A stretch of 8,280 bases of DNA from Candidatus Kaiserbacteria bacterium RIFCSPHIGHO2_01_FULL_58_22 (GTDB lineage Bacteria > Patescibacteriota > Minisyncoccia > Phycocordibacterales > UBA2100), in assembly GCA_001781445.1 (NCBI GenBank), contig MFLB01000020.1, forward strand, positions 166-8,445, given 5' to 3'. A model generated the notes under the pieces. The model was not told the DNA's origin. It did not search any database and was given only the letters and a program-made list of their open reading frames with translations. The position numbers and the translations under genes are program-made. Positions 1 to 5,507 of the stretch are shown in pieces (positions within the stretch are counted from its first letter, which is position 1; the number at the start of each line of letters is the position of its first letter).

Positions 1-59
1 AAGGTTCGAGCTTGGTCGTATAATGTAGCATCGTAAAATTCGCTCGCACGCTCGCTCAT
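1..59 (-). CDS. Possible N-terminus of a divergent gene, cut by the window edge
   Basis: On the minus strand an ATG at 59-57 opens a frame that stays open to the left edge, giving 19 full codons (MSERASEFYDATLYDQART). An in-frame ATG at 74-72 would add MARPA. The peptide has a balanced amphipathic composition unlike the repetitive arginine/alanine strings of shadow frames in GC-rich DNA. No Shine-Dalgarno is visible, and the only -10-like hexamer upstream on that strand is a weak TATCCA (100-95). If real, the gene is transcribed away from the PiT-like gene, and 60-144 is a divergent promoter region. The product cannot be recognised from so short a piece, and the frame could be chance. Confidence 0.4.
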   Translation of the reverse strand, partial: MSERASEFYDATLYDQART

Positions 60-120
60 CGCGGGGCGGGCCATTTTTTCTGCTGGGTTTTCTGTGGATA
101 GCGGCGCCTCGCGCGGCGGG

Positions 121-126
121 TATACT
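121..126 (+). promoter_or_regulatory. Candidate -10 box (TATACT) of the PiT-like gene
   Basis: TATACT lies 18 bases before the ATG at 145. No convincing -35 hexamer is seen 16-18 bases upstream. A transcript from here would begin about 10 bases before the ATG, or close to an in-frame ATT at 136. The box lies downstream of the upstream in-frame GTG at 94, which argues against that longer start. Confidence 0.5.
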
Positions 127-144
127 GGGCGCACCATTTCCGCT

Positions 145-1098
145 ATGCCAGACCCGAGCTCGATCCTCATGTTCCTCGGGTTCGGTGTCGCGGCCTACTC
201 GGTGGTCGGCAACGACAGTATCCAGACCCTAGGCACCTTCATCGCCTCCAACCAGACGGTCAAGTGGTACTACCAGTGGCTTTTCGCCGCTTCCATCCTG
301 GTCGCGGTCGTCCTCTACAGCTACTTGGCGTTCGGCGGCGACATCTCCTACGGACGTCTCGAAACGATTCCCTTCGAGTCTACGCAGTGGTTCCATCTCG
401 CGGCCCCGCTCGTGCTTCTCATCCTCACGCGCATGGGCATTCCCGTCTCCACCTCGATACTCGTTTTGAGCGCGTTCACTTCCTCGGTCGTTTTCAGCAG
501 TATCCTCACGAAATCCGCGCTTGGCTACGGCATCGCGGCCGTCGTCGCGTACGGATTGTGGTACCTGATAAGCAGCTGGGACAACAAAAGCAATCCGGTC
601 GCGCCGGAGCGCGAGCGCTACTGGCGCGTCGCGCAGTGGCTCGGCACGGCGTTCCTCTGGAGCACGTGGCTCGCGCACGACGTCGCCAACATCGCCGTCT
701 TTCTCCCGCGCGAGATGGGCGCCGGAACGCTCTTCTTAGTGCTCGCCACATTCGTGCTCGGTCTCGGATACATGCTCTACCGCCGCGGCGGCGCCATCCA
801 GCACATCGTCCTGGAAAAGACCAACACCAACTACCTCCGGAGCGCCACCCTGATAGACCTCTGCTACGCGCTTATCCTCCTCTTTTTCGTCAACCTCAAC
901 AGCGTCCCGATGTCGACGACCTGGGTCTTCCTCGGCCTCCTTTCCGGCCGCGAGCTCGCGATCGCGACGAAAACGGCCGACTACAAGTTCAAGAACGTCT
1001 TCCCGATAGTCGGCAAGGACATGCTCCGGCTCCTCTTCGGTCTCGCGATCTCGATCGCGATAGCGCTCCTCGTGCAGAACTACGCGGCCGGCGCGTGA
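145..1098 (+). CDS. PiT (SLC20)-like phosphate permease homologue, integral membrane protein
   Basis: This is a 317-residue, very hydrophobic protein predicted to cross the membrane about eight to ten times. It keeps degenerate versions of both halves of the inorganic phosphate transporter (PiT/PHO4) signature. Near the N-terminus is GNDSIQTLGT (22-31), resembling the family GxND...GT motif, followed by PVSTS (100-104), which resembles P-V-S-T-T-H. In the second half are AHDVAN (177-182), resembling the second GSNDVAN motif, and PMSTT (255-259). PiT proteins couple phosphate uptake to H+ or Na+. This one is shorter than typical members, and its motifs differ (H178-D179 in place of N-D, Trp after STT), so substrate and ion are uncertain. 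The ATG at 145 is preferred over the in-frame GTG at 94 because the TATACT box lies between them. No PhoU/DUF47 partner gene is next to it. The membrane-protein call is strong and the PiT assignment moderate. Confidence 0.75.
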   Translation: MPDPSSILMFLGFGVAAYSVVGNDSIQTLGTFIASNQTVKWYYQWLFAASILVAVVLYSYLAFGGDISYGRLETIPFESTQWFHLAAPLVLLILTRMGIPVSTSILVLSAFTSSVVFSSILTKSALGYGIAAVVAYGLWYLISSWDNKSNPVAPERERYWRVAQWLGTAFLWSTWLAHDVANIAVFLPREMGAGTLFLVLATFVLGLGYMLYRRGGAIQHIVLEKTNTNYLRSATLIDLCYALILLFFVNLNSVPMSTTWVFLGLLSGRELAIATKTADYKFKNVFPIVGKDMLRLLFGLAISIAIALLVQNYAAGA

Positions 1099-1167
1099 GG
1101 ATTTACTCCGGCGTCGGCCGCGCGCGGTGTTTGGACGCGGACTCTCGTAAGAAACCGCCGTGCGGGG

Positions 1168-1173
1168 TATACT
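1168..1173 (+). promoter_or_regulatory. -10 box (TATACT) of the adaptor-permease operon
   Basis: TATACT ends seven bases before the ATG at 1181, so transcription would begin at or next to the start codon and give a leaderless mRNA. No -35 box at the usual distance and no Shine-Dalgarno are visible. It probably drives the adaptor and the overlapping permease gene. Confidence 0.6.
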
Positions 1174-1180
1174 GCCTCGA

Positions 1181-2728
1181 ATGCAGGGAATCCTCGCGCA
1201 CCTACGCTCAAAAGCCATGCTGTACGGCGCCGCCGTGCTTCTCGGCGCGTTCATCTTCTTTTTCTCGGGACGCGGGAACGGGAATGAACAGCTCCTTACA
1301 ATCGCGCGGGGCCCCTTCGTGCAGGAGGTGAGCGTTTCGGGGAAGGTCGTCGCGGCGCAAGACGTCGAACTGGGCTTTTCGCAGAGCGGCCGCGTCGCCG
1401 GCGTGTACGCCAAGGCGGGCGATCGCGTGCGCGCGGGCGCGTCCCTCGCGGAACTGGAAAACGATGACGCGCGCGCGGGCGTCTTGCAGAAGGAGGCGGC
1501 GCTCGAGCGCGAGCGGGCCTCGCTCGCTCTCTTGGAAGAAGGGACGCGCCCCGAAGAAATAGCGGTCGCGCGCTCGGAAGTGGAGCGCGACGAGGTCGCG
1601 CTCGCGCAGGCGCGCGGCGCGCTCGTCGAGGCCGTGCAGGATGGCTTCACGACCTCCGACGACGCCGTGCGCAATACGCTCGACCAGTTCATAGATACTC
1701 CCCGCACGGCCCCCCAGCTCGACTTCATCGTGAACGATTCGCAGCTTGAGAACAAGGTCGAGAACGCGCGCCTCGCCATGGAGGGTACGCTTGCCGCATG
1801 GCAGGGGAGCGTCGCGACGCTCGACGTATCCGGTCTGCCCGCCGCCCTGCCGGAGGCGCAGGGAAATCTCTCCGGCGTCTCCTCCCTGCTTACCGACGCG
1901 AGCGCGGCTCTCAACAAGGCGGTGCTTACGGGGAGCGTTACCCAGGCGGTCGTCGACGGCTACAAGACCGACGTCGCTTCCGCGCGTTCCTCCATAAACG
2001 CCGCCATCTCGTCCCTCTCCGCCGCGATCACCGCGGAGAAGAACGCCGTCTCCGCCCTCGAAACGTCGCGCAGAAGCCTCGCGCTCAAAGAAGCCGGCGC
2101 GCGCGGAAGCGACGTCGCCGCGCAGGAAGCGAACGTGAAGGCGGCCGAGGCGGAGCTCGCGAACGCGCGCGCCCAGCTTGCGAAAACGCTGGTCCGCGCG
2201 CCCTTCACCGGCATCGTAACGAGGATGGATTTCAAAACGGGCGCCATCGCCTCCGCGAACGTCCCCGGAGCCGGCATGGTTTCCGACGGCGTCTTCCAGA
2301 TAGAGAGCTTCGTGCCGGAGGTCAACATCGCGCTCATCGAGGTCGGCGACGGGGCAAGCGTAACGCTCGACGCGTACGGCTCGGATGCCGCGTTCAGCGC
2401 GTCGGTCATCTCGATCGATCCGGCCGAAACGGTCCGCGACGGCGTCTCGACCTATCGCTCGCTCCTCCTCTTCTCCGGCGCCGATCCGCGGATCAAGCCG
2501 GGCATGACGGCGAACGTGCGCATCACGACGGACATGCGCGACGGCGTCATCGGCATTCCGCAGGGAATAGTAACGGAACGCGAAGGGAAGAAATACGTGC
2601 GCGTGAAGGCGGGAGACGCGATCGCCGAGCGCGAGGTTTCGACGGGCGCGGTTTCCTCTCTGGGCAATATCGAGATACTCTCGGGCCTTTCCGAGGGCGA
2701 AACGGTCGTTCTTTCGCCGGGTTCATGA
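1181..2728 (+). CDS. MacA/HlyD-type adaptor (membrane fusion protein) of an ABC exporter
   Basis: This is a 515-residue periplasmic-adaptor-type protein. A short basic N-terminus leads into one membrane anchor (about 13-29). The first half of a biotinyl-lipoyl domain follows (about 58-93, with SGRVAGVYAKAGDRV), then a long alpha-helical hairpin rich in Ala, Glu and Arg. The second lipoyl half begins at LVRAPFTG (337-344). After it come the beta-barrel and membrane-proximal domains, with the family motif IKPGMTANV. The hairpin carries an extra helical stretch (about 155-270, beginning near DDAVRNTLDQF, with PRTAPQLDF) that makes the protein longer than the roughly 370-residue MacA. Such proteins link an inner-membrane transporter to partners outside the membrane. 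In a monoderm-like cell it may bind the substrate or the wall instead of TolC. The next gene overlaps by ATGA, implying translational coupling to the permease. ATG 1181 is preferred over GTG 1160 because the TATACT box lies between them. Confidence 0.88.
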   Translation: MQGILAHLRSKAMLYGAAVLLGAFIFFFSGRGNGNEQLLTIARGPFVQEVSVSGKVVAAQDVELGFSQSGRVAGVYAKAGDRVRAGASLAELENDDARAGVLQKEAALERERASLALLEEGTRPEEIAVARSEVERDEVALAQARGALVEAVQDGFTTSDDAVRNTLDQFIDTPRTAPQLDFIVNDSQLENKVENARLAMEGTLAAWQGSVATLDVSGLPAALPEAQGNLSGVSSLLTDASAALNKAVLTGSVTQAVVDGYKTDVASARSSINAAISSLSAAITAEKNAVSALETSRRSLALKEAGARGSDVAAQEANVKAAEAELANARAQLAKTLVRAPFTGIVTRMDFKTGAIASANVPGAGMVSDGVFQIESFVPEVNIALIEVGDGASVTLDAYGSDAAFSASVISIDPAETVRDGVSTYRSLLLFSGADPRIKPGMTANVRITTDMRDGVIGIPQGIVTEREGKKYVRVKAGDAIAEREVSTGAVSSLGNIEILSGLSEGETVVLSPGS

Positions 2729-3975
2729 TGCCTTTGAACGTCCGCATCGGCTTTTTTCTCGCGCTCCGGGCCCTTCGCCGCGCTTCGCCCTGGACGACCT
2801 CTCTCATCATTTTCGTGATGATTCTTACGTTTCTCAACCTCGTCGTCATATCGGGAATACTCGTGGGCCTTTTGCAGGGTGCGATAAACGCGGCGCGCAC
2901 CAAATATACGAGCGATGTCATCGTCTCATCGCTAAACGACAAGCAGTACATCGAAAACAGTCAAAATATTATCGCGCTCATCGAGACACTGCCGGAAGTA
3001 GAGGCGATAACGCCGCGCTACCGGGAGGGTGGCATTTTGGAGGCGAATTACAAAACGCGGAAAGAAACGGATAAGCCAAACACAGCCGTCGCGCAAGTCA
3101 TTGGCATACATCCTTTAAGAGAAAATACGGTAACGGGAGTCGGCGCAGATATCATCGAGGGCTCGTTTCTCCGGGAGGGCGACTACGACATGGTGGTGCT
3201 TGGGCACTACCTCGTAAAAAAGTACATACCCATCGAATCGCCCGCCTTCACCTCTCTCGAAAATATAAGCATTGGAACGAAGATCCGTTTGAAGGTGGGG
3301 GACGTGATGCGCGAAGTAACGGTAAAGGGAATCATCAAGACAAAAGTAGACGATGTGTCACTCTCTGCATTCATGGTCGATTCGCAATTTCGCAGCATGA
3401 TAGGACGCAACGATGGCAACGTGGATGAGATCGCAATAAAGCTTAAAGAAGGCGTGGATCCCATTGGGGTCAAGAACGCGCTCATCCTTCGAGGCGTGGC
3501 TAAAGAAGCCAGGGTGCAAACGTACGAAGACGCGCAACCGCAATTCTTGAAAGACATTATTGCGACCTTCAGAATGCTCGGGAATGTTTTCTCCTCTCTG
3601 GGGCTCGTTGTGGCAACTACAATGATCTTTATCGTTATCTTCATCAATGCGCTCACGCGCCGGAAATATATCGGCATTCTTAAAGGCATAGGGATCAGCG
3701 GGCGCGCCGTCGAGTTTTCCTACGTCTTCCAGTCGATCTTCTACGCCGTCATCGGCTCGGCGGCGGGTCTCGCGCTCGTGTACGGCTTCCTCGTGCCGTA
3801 CTTCCTCGCGCATCCGATCGATTTTCCCTTCAGCGACGGCATCCTCGTCGCGCCCGTCGAGCAAACGTTCTTCCGCGTCGGGCTCCTCGTCGTTTCGACG
3901 ATCGTCGCGGGATACGTCCCCGCGTGGATGATAATCCGAAAGAACACGCTCGATTCGATCCTCGGAAGGAATTAA
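2725..3975 (+). CDS. MacB/FtsX-type ABC transporter permease
   Basis: This 416-residue permease has the MacB/FtsX layout. Transmembrane helix 1 (about 25-48) is followed by a large extracytoplasmic domain (about 52-283). Three more helices follow: about 286-310, 332-357 and 382-404. The family coupling motif after helix 2 is present as RRKYIGILKGIGIS (312-325), which contacts the ATPase. The C-terminal PAWMIIRKNTLDSILG (399-414) matches the usual P-x-x-x-x-x-K-x-x-P/L-x-x-x-L ending. MacB-type permeases do not move substrate through the membrane. They transmit ATP-driven motion to the outside domain and adaptor. The start overlaps the adaptor stop as ATGA (2725-2728), and a second ATG follows at 2728, so the first residue is uncertain by one. 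The middle of the gene, encoding the extracytoplasmic domain (roughly 2930-3680), has clearly lower GC than either end. Confidence 0.9.
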   Translation: MMPLNVRIGFFLALRALRRASPWTTSLIIFVMILTFLNLVVISGILVGLLQGAINAARTKYTSDVIVSSLNDKQYIENSQNIIALIETLPEVEAITPRYREGGILEANYKTRKETDKPNTAVAQVIGIHPLRENTVTGVGADIIEGSFLREGDYDMVVLGHYLVKKYIPIESPAFTSLENISIGTKIRLKVGDVMREVTVKGIIKTKVDDVSLSAFMVDSQFRSMIGRNDGNVDEIAIKLKEGVDPIGVKNALILRGVAKEARVQTYEDAQPQFLKDIIATFRMLGNVFSSLGLVVATTMIFIVIFINALTRRKYIGILKGIGISGRAVEFSYVFQSIFYAVIGSAAGLALVYGFLVPYFLAHPIDFPFSDGILVAPVEQTFFRVGLLVVSTIVAGYVPAWMIIRKNTLDSILGRN

Positions 3976-3993
3976 GTTATTTCTAAACTCGCG

Positions 3994-3999
3994 TATGCT
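3994..3999 (+). promoter_or_regulatory. Possible -10 box (TATGCT) before the ABC ATPase gene
   Basis: TATGCT lies 17 bases before the ATG at 4017 in the 41-base gap after the permease. A weak -35-like TTAAGT (3972-3977) sits 16 bases upstream and overlaps the permease stop. If active, it lets the ATPase be transcribed separately from the adaptor and permease. The match is poor, and read-through from upstream is equally possible. Confidence 0.33.
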
Positions 4000-4016
4000 C
4001 GTCGAGAAAAACTAAC

Positions 4017-4691
4017 ATGATCGAAACAAAACAACTCGTCAAAACATTCAGGAGCGGCAGCGTCGTAACGCCGGTCTTGAAGGGCATCGATTTCAGGGCG
4101 CGCGCGGGCGAGTGGGTGGCGATCATGGGGAGGAGCGGCGCGGGCAAGAGCACCTTTCTCTACCAAATGAGCCTGCTCGACGATCCGACGGGCGGGGAGA
4201 TACGCATCGACGGCGAGAACGCGCATGCGATGAGTGCGAACGAGAAAATGCTTTTCCGTCTCTTTCGTTTCGGTTTCGTATTCCAGGACTACGCGCTTCT
4301 TCCCGAACTCACGGCGCTCGAGAACGTCGCGCTCCCGCTCCTCATGGCCGATCTCGGCAAGGGGGAAGCGTATGCGAGGTCGACCGCCGCCCTCGGGCGC
4401 GCGGGCCTTGGCGCGCGCCTGAACAATCTCCCGAGCGAGCTTAGCGGAGGCGAGCAGCAGCGAGTTTCCATCGTGCGCGCGGTCGCGCACGAGCCGAAGA
4501 TACTCTTCGCCGACGAGCCGACCGCGAACCTCGACAACGATTCCGCGCGGCGCATCATGGAGATATTCACGGAGCTCCACAGGGCAGGCCAGACCATCAT
4601 CATGGTGACGCACGAGATGGAGTACGCGAAGCTCGCCGAGCGCATCGTCCACATAGACGACGGCCTCATCGTCTCCGAAGAGAGACGCTAG
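4017..4691 (+). CDS. MacB/LolD-type ABC transporter ATP-binding protein
   Basis: This 224-residue cytoplasmic ATPase is the usual length for the MacB/LolD/FtsE class. All motifs are intact: Walker A GRSGAGKST (38-46), Q-loop glutamine Q90 in FVFQDYALLPEL, ABC signature LSGGE (142-146) followed by QQR, Walker B ILFADE (162-167) with catalytic E167, D-loop NLD (171-173) and switch histidine H199. The phrase FADEPTANLD is typical of the MacB/LolD branch. It would hydrolyse ATP as a dimer bound to the permease encoded just upstream. The gene order adaptor-permease-ATPase differs from the common adaptor-ATPase-permease order. No Shine-Dalgarno is seen before the ATG. It is the last gene of the export module, since the next bases hold a large palindrome and a new promoter. 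Confidence 0.93.
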   Translation: MIETKQLVKTFRSGSVVTPVLKGIDFRARAGEWVAIMGRSGAGKSTFLYQMSLLDDPTGGEIRIDGENAHAMSANEKMLFRLFRFGFVFQDYALLPELTALENVALPLLMADLGKGEAYARSTAALGRAGLGARLNNLPSELSGGEQQRVSIVRAVAHEPKILFADEPTANLDNDSARRIMEIFTELHRAGQTIIMVTHEMEYAKLAERIVHIDDGLIVSEERR

Positions 4692-4730
4692 ATTCTTTAT
4701 CGTGGAAACTCCATGTTCTTCCATGGCTCC

Positions 4731-4772
4731 GATATCGCACGAATGTAACAGCTGTTACATTCGTGCGATATC
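4731..4772. repeat. Perfect 42-bp palindrome with no spacer
   Basis: Two 21-base arms (4731-4751 and 4752-4772) are exact reverse complements meeting at CAG|CTG. The core reads TGTAACAGCTGTTACA. As RNA it could fold into a long hairpin, and as DNA it offers a two-fold symmetric site or a cruciform. No T-run follows, so a classical Rho-independent terminator is not supported. It begins 40 bases after the ATPase stop and ends 58 bases before the -35 box of the next gene. Possible roles are an operator for a dimeric regulator, a bidirectional transcription barrier, or a mobile-element or recombination site. Confidence 0.9.
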
Positions 4773-4809
4773 ATCATGTGCGTCACGCCGAGTTTTTCCG
4801 ATCTGCGCG

Positions 4810-4819
4810 GGAAATTTCC
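4810..4819. repeat. Short palindrome GGAAATTTCC upstream of a promoter
   Basis: This perfect 10-bp palindrome ends ten bases before the -35 box of the duplicated-protein gene. Its position suits an operator, but palindromes this short occur by chance, so the role is speculative. Confidence 0.3.
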
Positions 4820-4829
4820 AGTTCCAGAA

Positions 4830-4859
4830 TTGCCACTGTCATCGGCGGCATGGTAACAT
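4830..4859 (+). promoter_or_regulatory. Promoter with -35 TTGCCA and extended -10 TAACAT
   Basis: The -35 TTGCCA (4830-4835) and -10 TAACAT (4854-4859) are separated by 18 bases. The -10 is preceded by TGG, giving an extended -10 (TGnTAACAT). The ATG at 4867 follows seven bases after the -10, so the transcript should be leaderless. This is the only promoter in the window with a recognisable -35 at proper spacing. Confidence 0.6.
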
Positions 4860-4866
4860 CGGCATC

Positions 4867-5445
4867 ATGGCAGAAAGAGCGGAACGTGATTGGTTGCATC
4901 GTTCCACGGTACAAAAGAGCCTCGCGGATCTTAGGGAGAGAGGATTTACGCGGGCCGGAGATCTCGTATACCGCATCGGCCGATCTTTGACCGTGAACGC
5001 CGAAACGGTCCGGGAACACTGGGACGAACTTTTTGCACAGGCTCTCGAAGGCGAGGCCGAAGGGTATGAAAAAGAACACGTCAAAAGAGTCGGTCGCGGC
5101 ACGTTTGTAAGCTCGTCTCTCGCTTCGAAGATTGAAGAAAAGGCGTTCGTACTCCGCGAGTCCTTTCGTTCCAAGTCGAAAGCGGAAATGGCAGAACTTG
5201 AGCGGATGGGATGGAAGCCGCTCAGCGTGATCCCCTATCATATTGCGCGCCTCCCGAGCGTCAAGGCCGCTTCCACAACAATAGAGACACGGATCACGGA
5301 TTTTTTTCGGCAAGCTCTTGAAGGATCGGACGAGGAGTACAGAAAGTCTAATGTTAGGAAAGTTGGCGTAGTTACGTACGTAAGTCCGGCACTGGCCTCA
5401 AAAATTGAAGGGGAAGTGATTGCGTTCTACGCGAGAAGGGAGTAA
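4867..5445 (+). CDS. Unrecognised 192-residue protein with two tandem copies of a ~90-residue unit
   Basis: I do not recognise the family. The protein is soluble, with no signal peptide or membrane segment, and is rich in charged residues. Its two halves are clearly homologous. QALEG (58-62 and 149-153), a Tyr (67, 158), V-G (75-76, 166-167), T-F/Y-V-S (79-82, 170-173) and LASKIE (85-90, 176-181) all recur at an exact 91-residue offset. LADLRERGF (19-27) matches MAELERMGW (108-116) at offset 89. Each unit begins with a helix resembling part of a helix-turn-helix (STVQKSLADLRERGF), so DNA binding is conceivable but unproven. GC is lower than in the transporter genes, mainly in the second repeat. 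The gene has its own promoter and no operon partner. The start at 4867 is chosen because it lies seven bases after the -10. The GTG at 4702 would read through the 42-bp palindrome. Confidence 0.8.
   Translation: MAERAERDWLHRSTVQKSLADLRERGFTRAGDLVYRIGRSLTVNAETVREHWDELFAQALEGEAEGYEKEHVKRVGRGTFVSSSLASKIEEKAFVLRESFRSKSKAEMAELERMGWKPLSVIPYHIARLPSVKAASTTIETRITDFFRQALEGSDEEYRKSNVRKVGVVTYVSPALASKIEGEVIAFYARRE
4903..5433 (+). repeat. Internal tandem duplication at protein level (period 91 residues)
   Basis: Copy 1 covers about residues 13-98 and copy 2 about 102-189 of the 192-residue protein. The match is clear in protein but largely lost in DNA: LASKIE is coded by different codons in the two copies. 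The duplication is therefore old and maintained by selection on the protein. Confidence 0.8.
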
Positions 5446-5493
5446 TCGCACTTAGTTTTCCTTACAAGCATGCTGTTTCTGTTGAAGGATGAG

Positions 5494-5499
5494 TATAAT
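5494..5499 (+). promoter_or_regulatory. -10 box (consensus TATAAT) of the P-type ATPase gene
   Basis: A consensus TATAAT ends eight bases before the ATG at 5508, predicting a leaderless or nearly leaderless transcript. No good -35 stands 16-18 bases upstream. The TTGAAG at 5482-5487 is too close. No Shine-Dalgarno precedes the ATG. Confidence 0.65.
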
Positions 5500-5507
5500 T
5501 GGGCATA

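Larger units (their letters stand above)
4692..4866 (+). promoter_or_regulatory. Regulatory intergenic region between the ABC ATPase and the duplicated protein
   Basis: These 175 bases contain, in order, a perfect 42-bp palindrome (4731-4772), a 10-bp palindrome GGAAATTTCC (4810-4819) and a promoter (4830-4859). The frame of the downstream gene is open back to a GTG at 4702, but it would read across the palindrome and encode a cysteine-rich, unlikely peptide. The region is best read as non-coding. Confidence 0.65.

Noticed and set aside
19..24. TATAAT near the left edge as a plus-strand promoter
   Set aside because: The nearby ATG is followed at once by TAG, there is no plausible -35, and the stretch reads better as minus-strand coding sequence.
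1..40. tRNA-like pieces (GGTTCGAG, and TCGTATAATGTAGCATC resembling a D-arm)
   Set aside because: The pieces are in the wrong order, no anticodon arm or acceptor stem can be built, and the stems do not pair.
94..144. GTG at 94 as the start of the PiT-like protein (17 extra residues)
   Set aside because: The extension lies upstream of and across the TATACT box. Its peptide is Gly/Arg/Ser-rich, and it would place the promoter inside the coding region.
1118..1127. CCGCGCGCGG palindrome between the PiT-like and adaptor genes as a terminator
   Set aside because: It has only a 10-bp stem with no loop room and no T-run after it. Such strings are common in GC-rich DNA.
1160..1180. GTG at 1160 as the adaptor start
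   Set aside because: The -10 TATACT (1168-1173) lies downstream of it, and ATG 1181 has the leaderless spacing seen at other genes.
264..1331. Long plus-strand alternative frame overlapping the PiT-like and adaptor genes
   Set aside because: It encodes Arg/His/Pro-rich low-complexity sequence and overlaps two well-supported genes in another frame. The upstream part (1798-2724) of the permease frame is rejected for the same reason.
4702..4866. GTG at 4702 as the start of the duplicated protein (55 extra residues)
   Set aside because: It would translate the 42-bp palindrome and the promoter, giving a Cys/His-rich peptide with no counterpart in the repeat structure. It looked briefly like a metal-binding N-terminus, but the codons are dictated by the palindrome.
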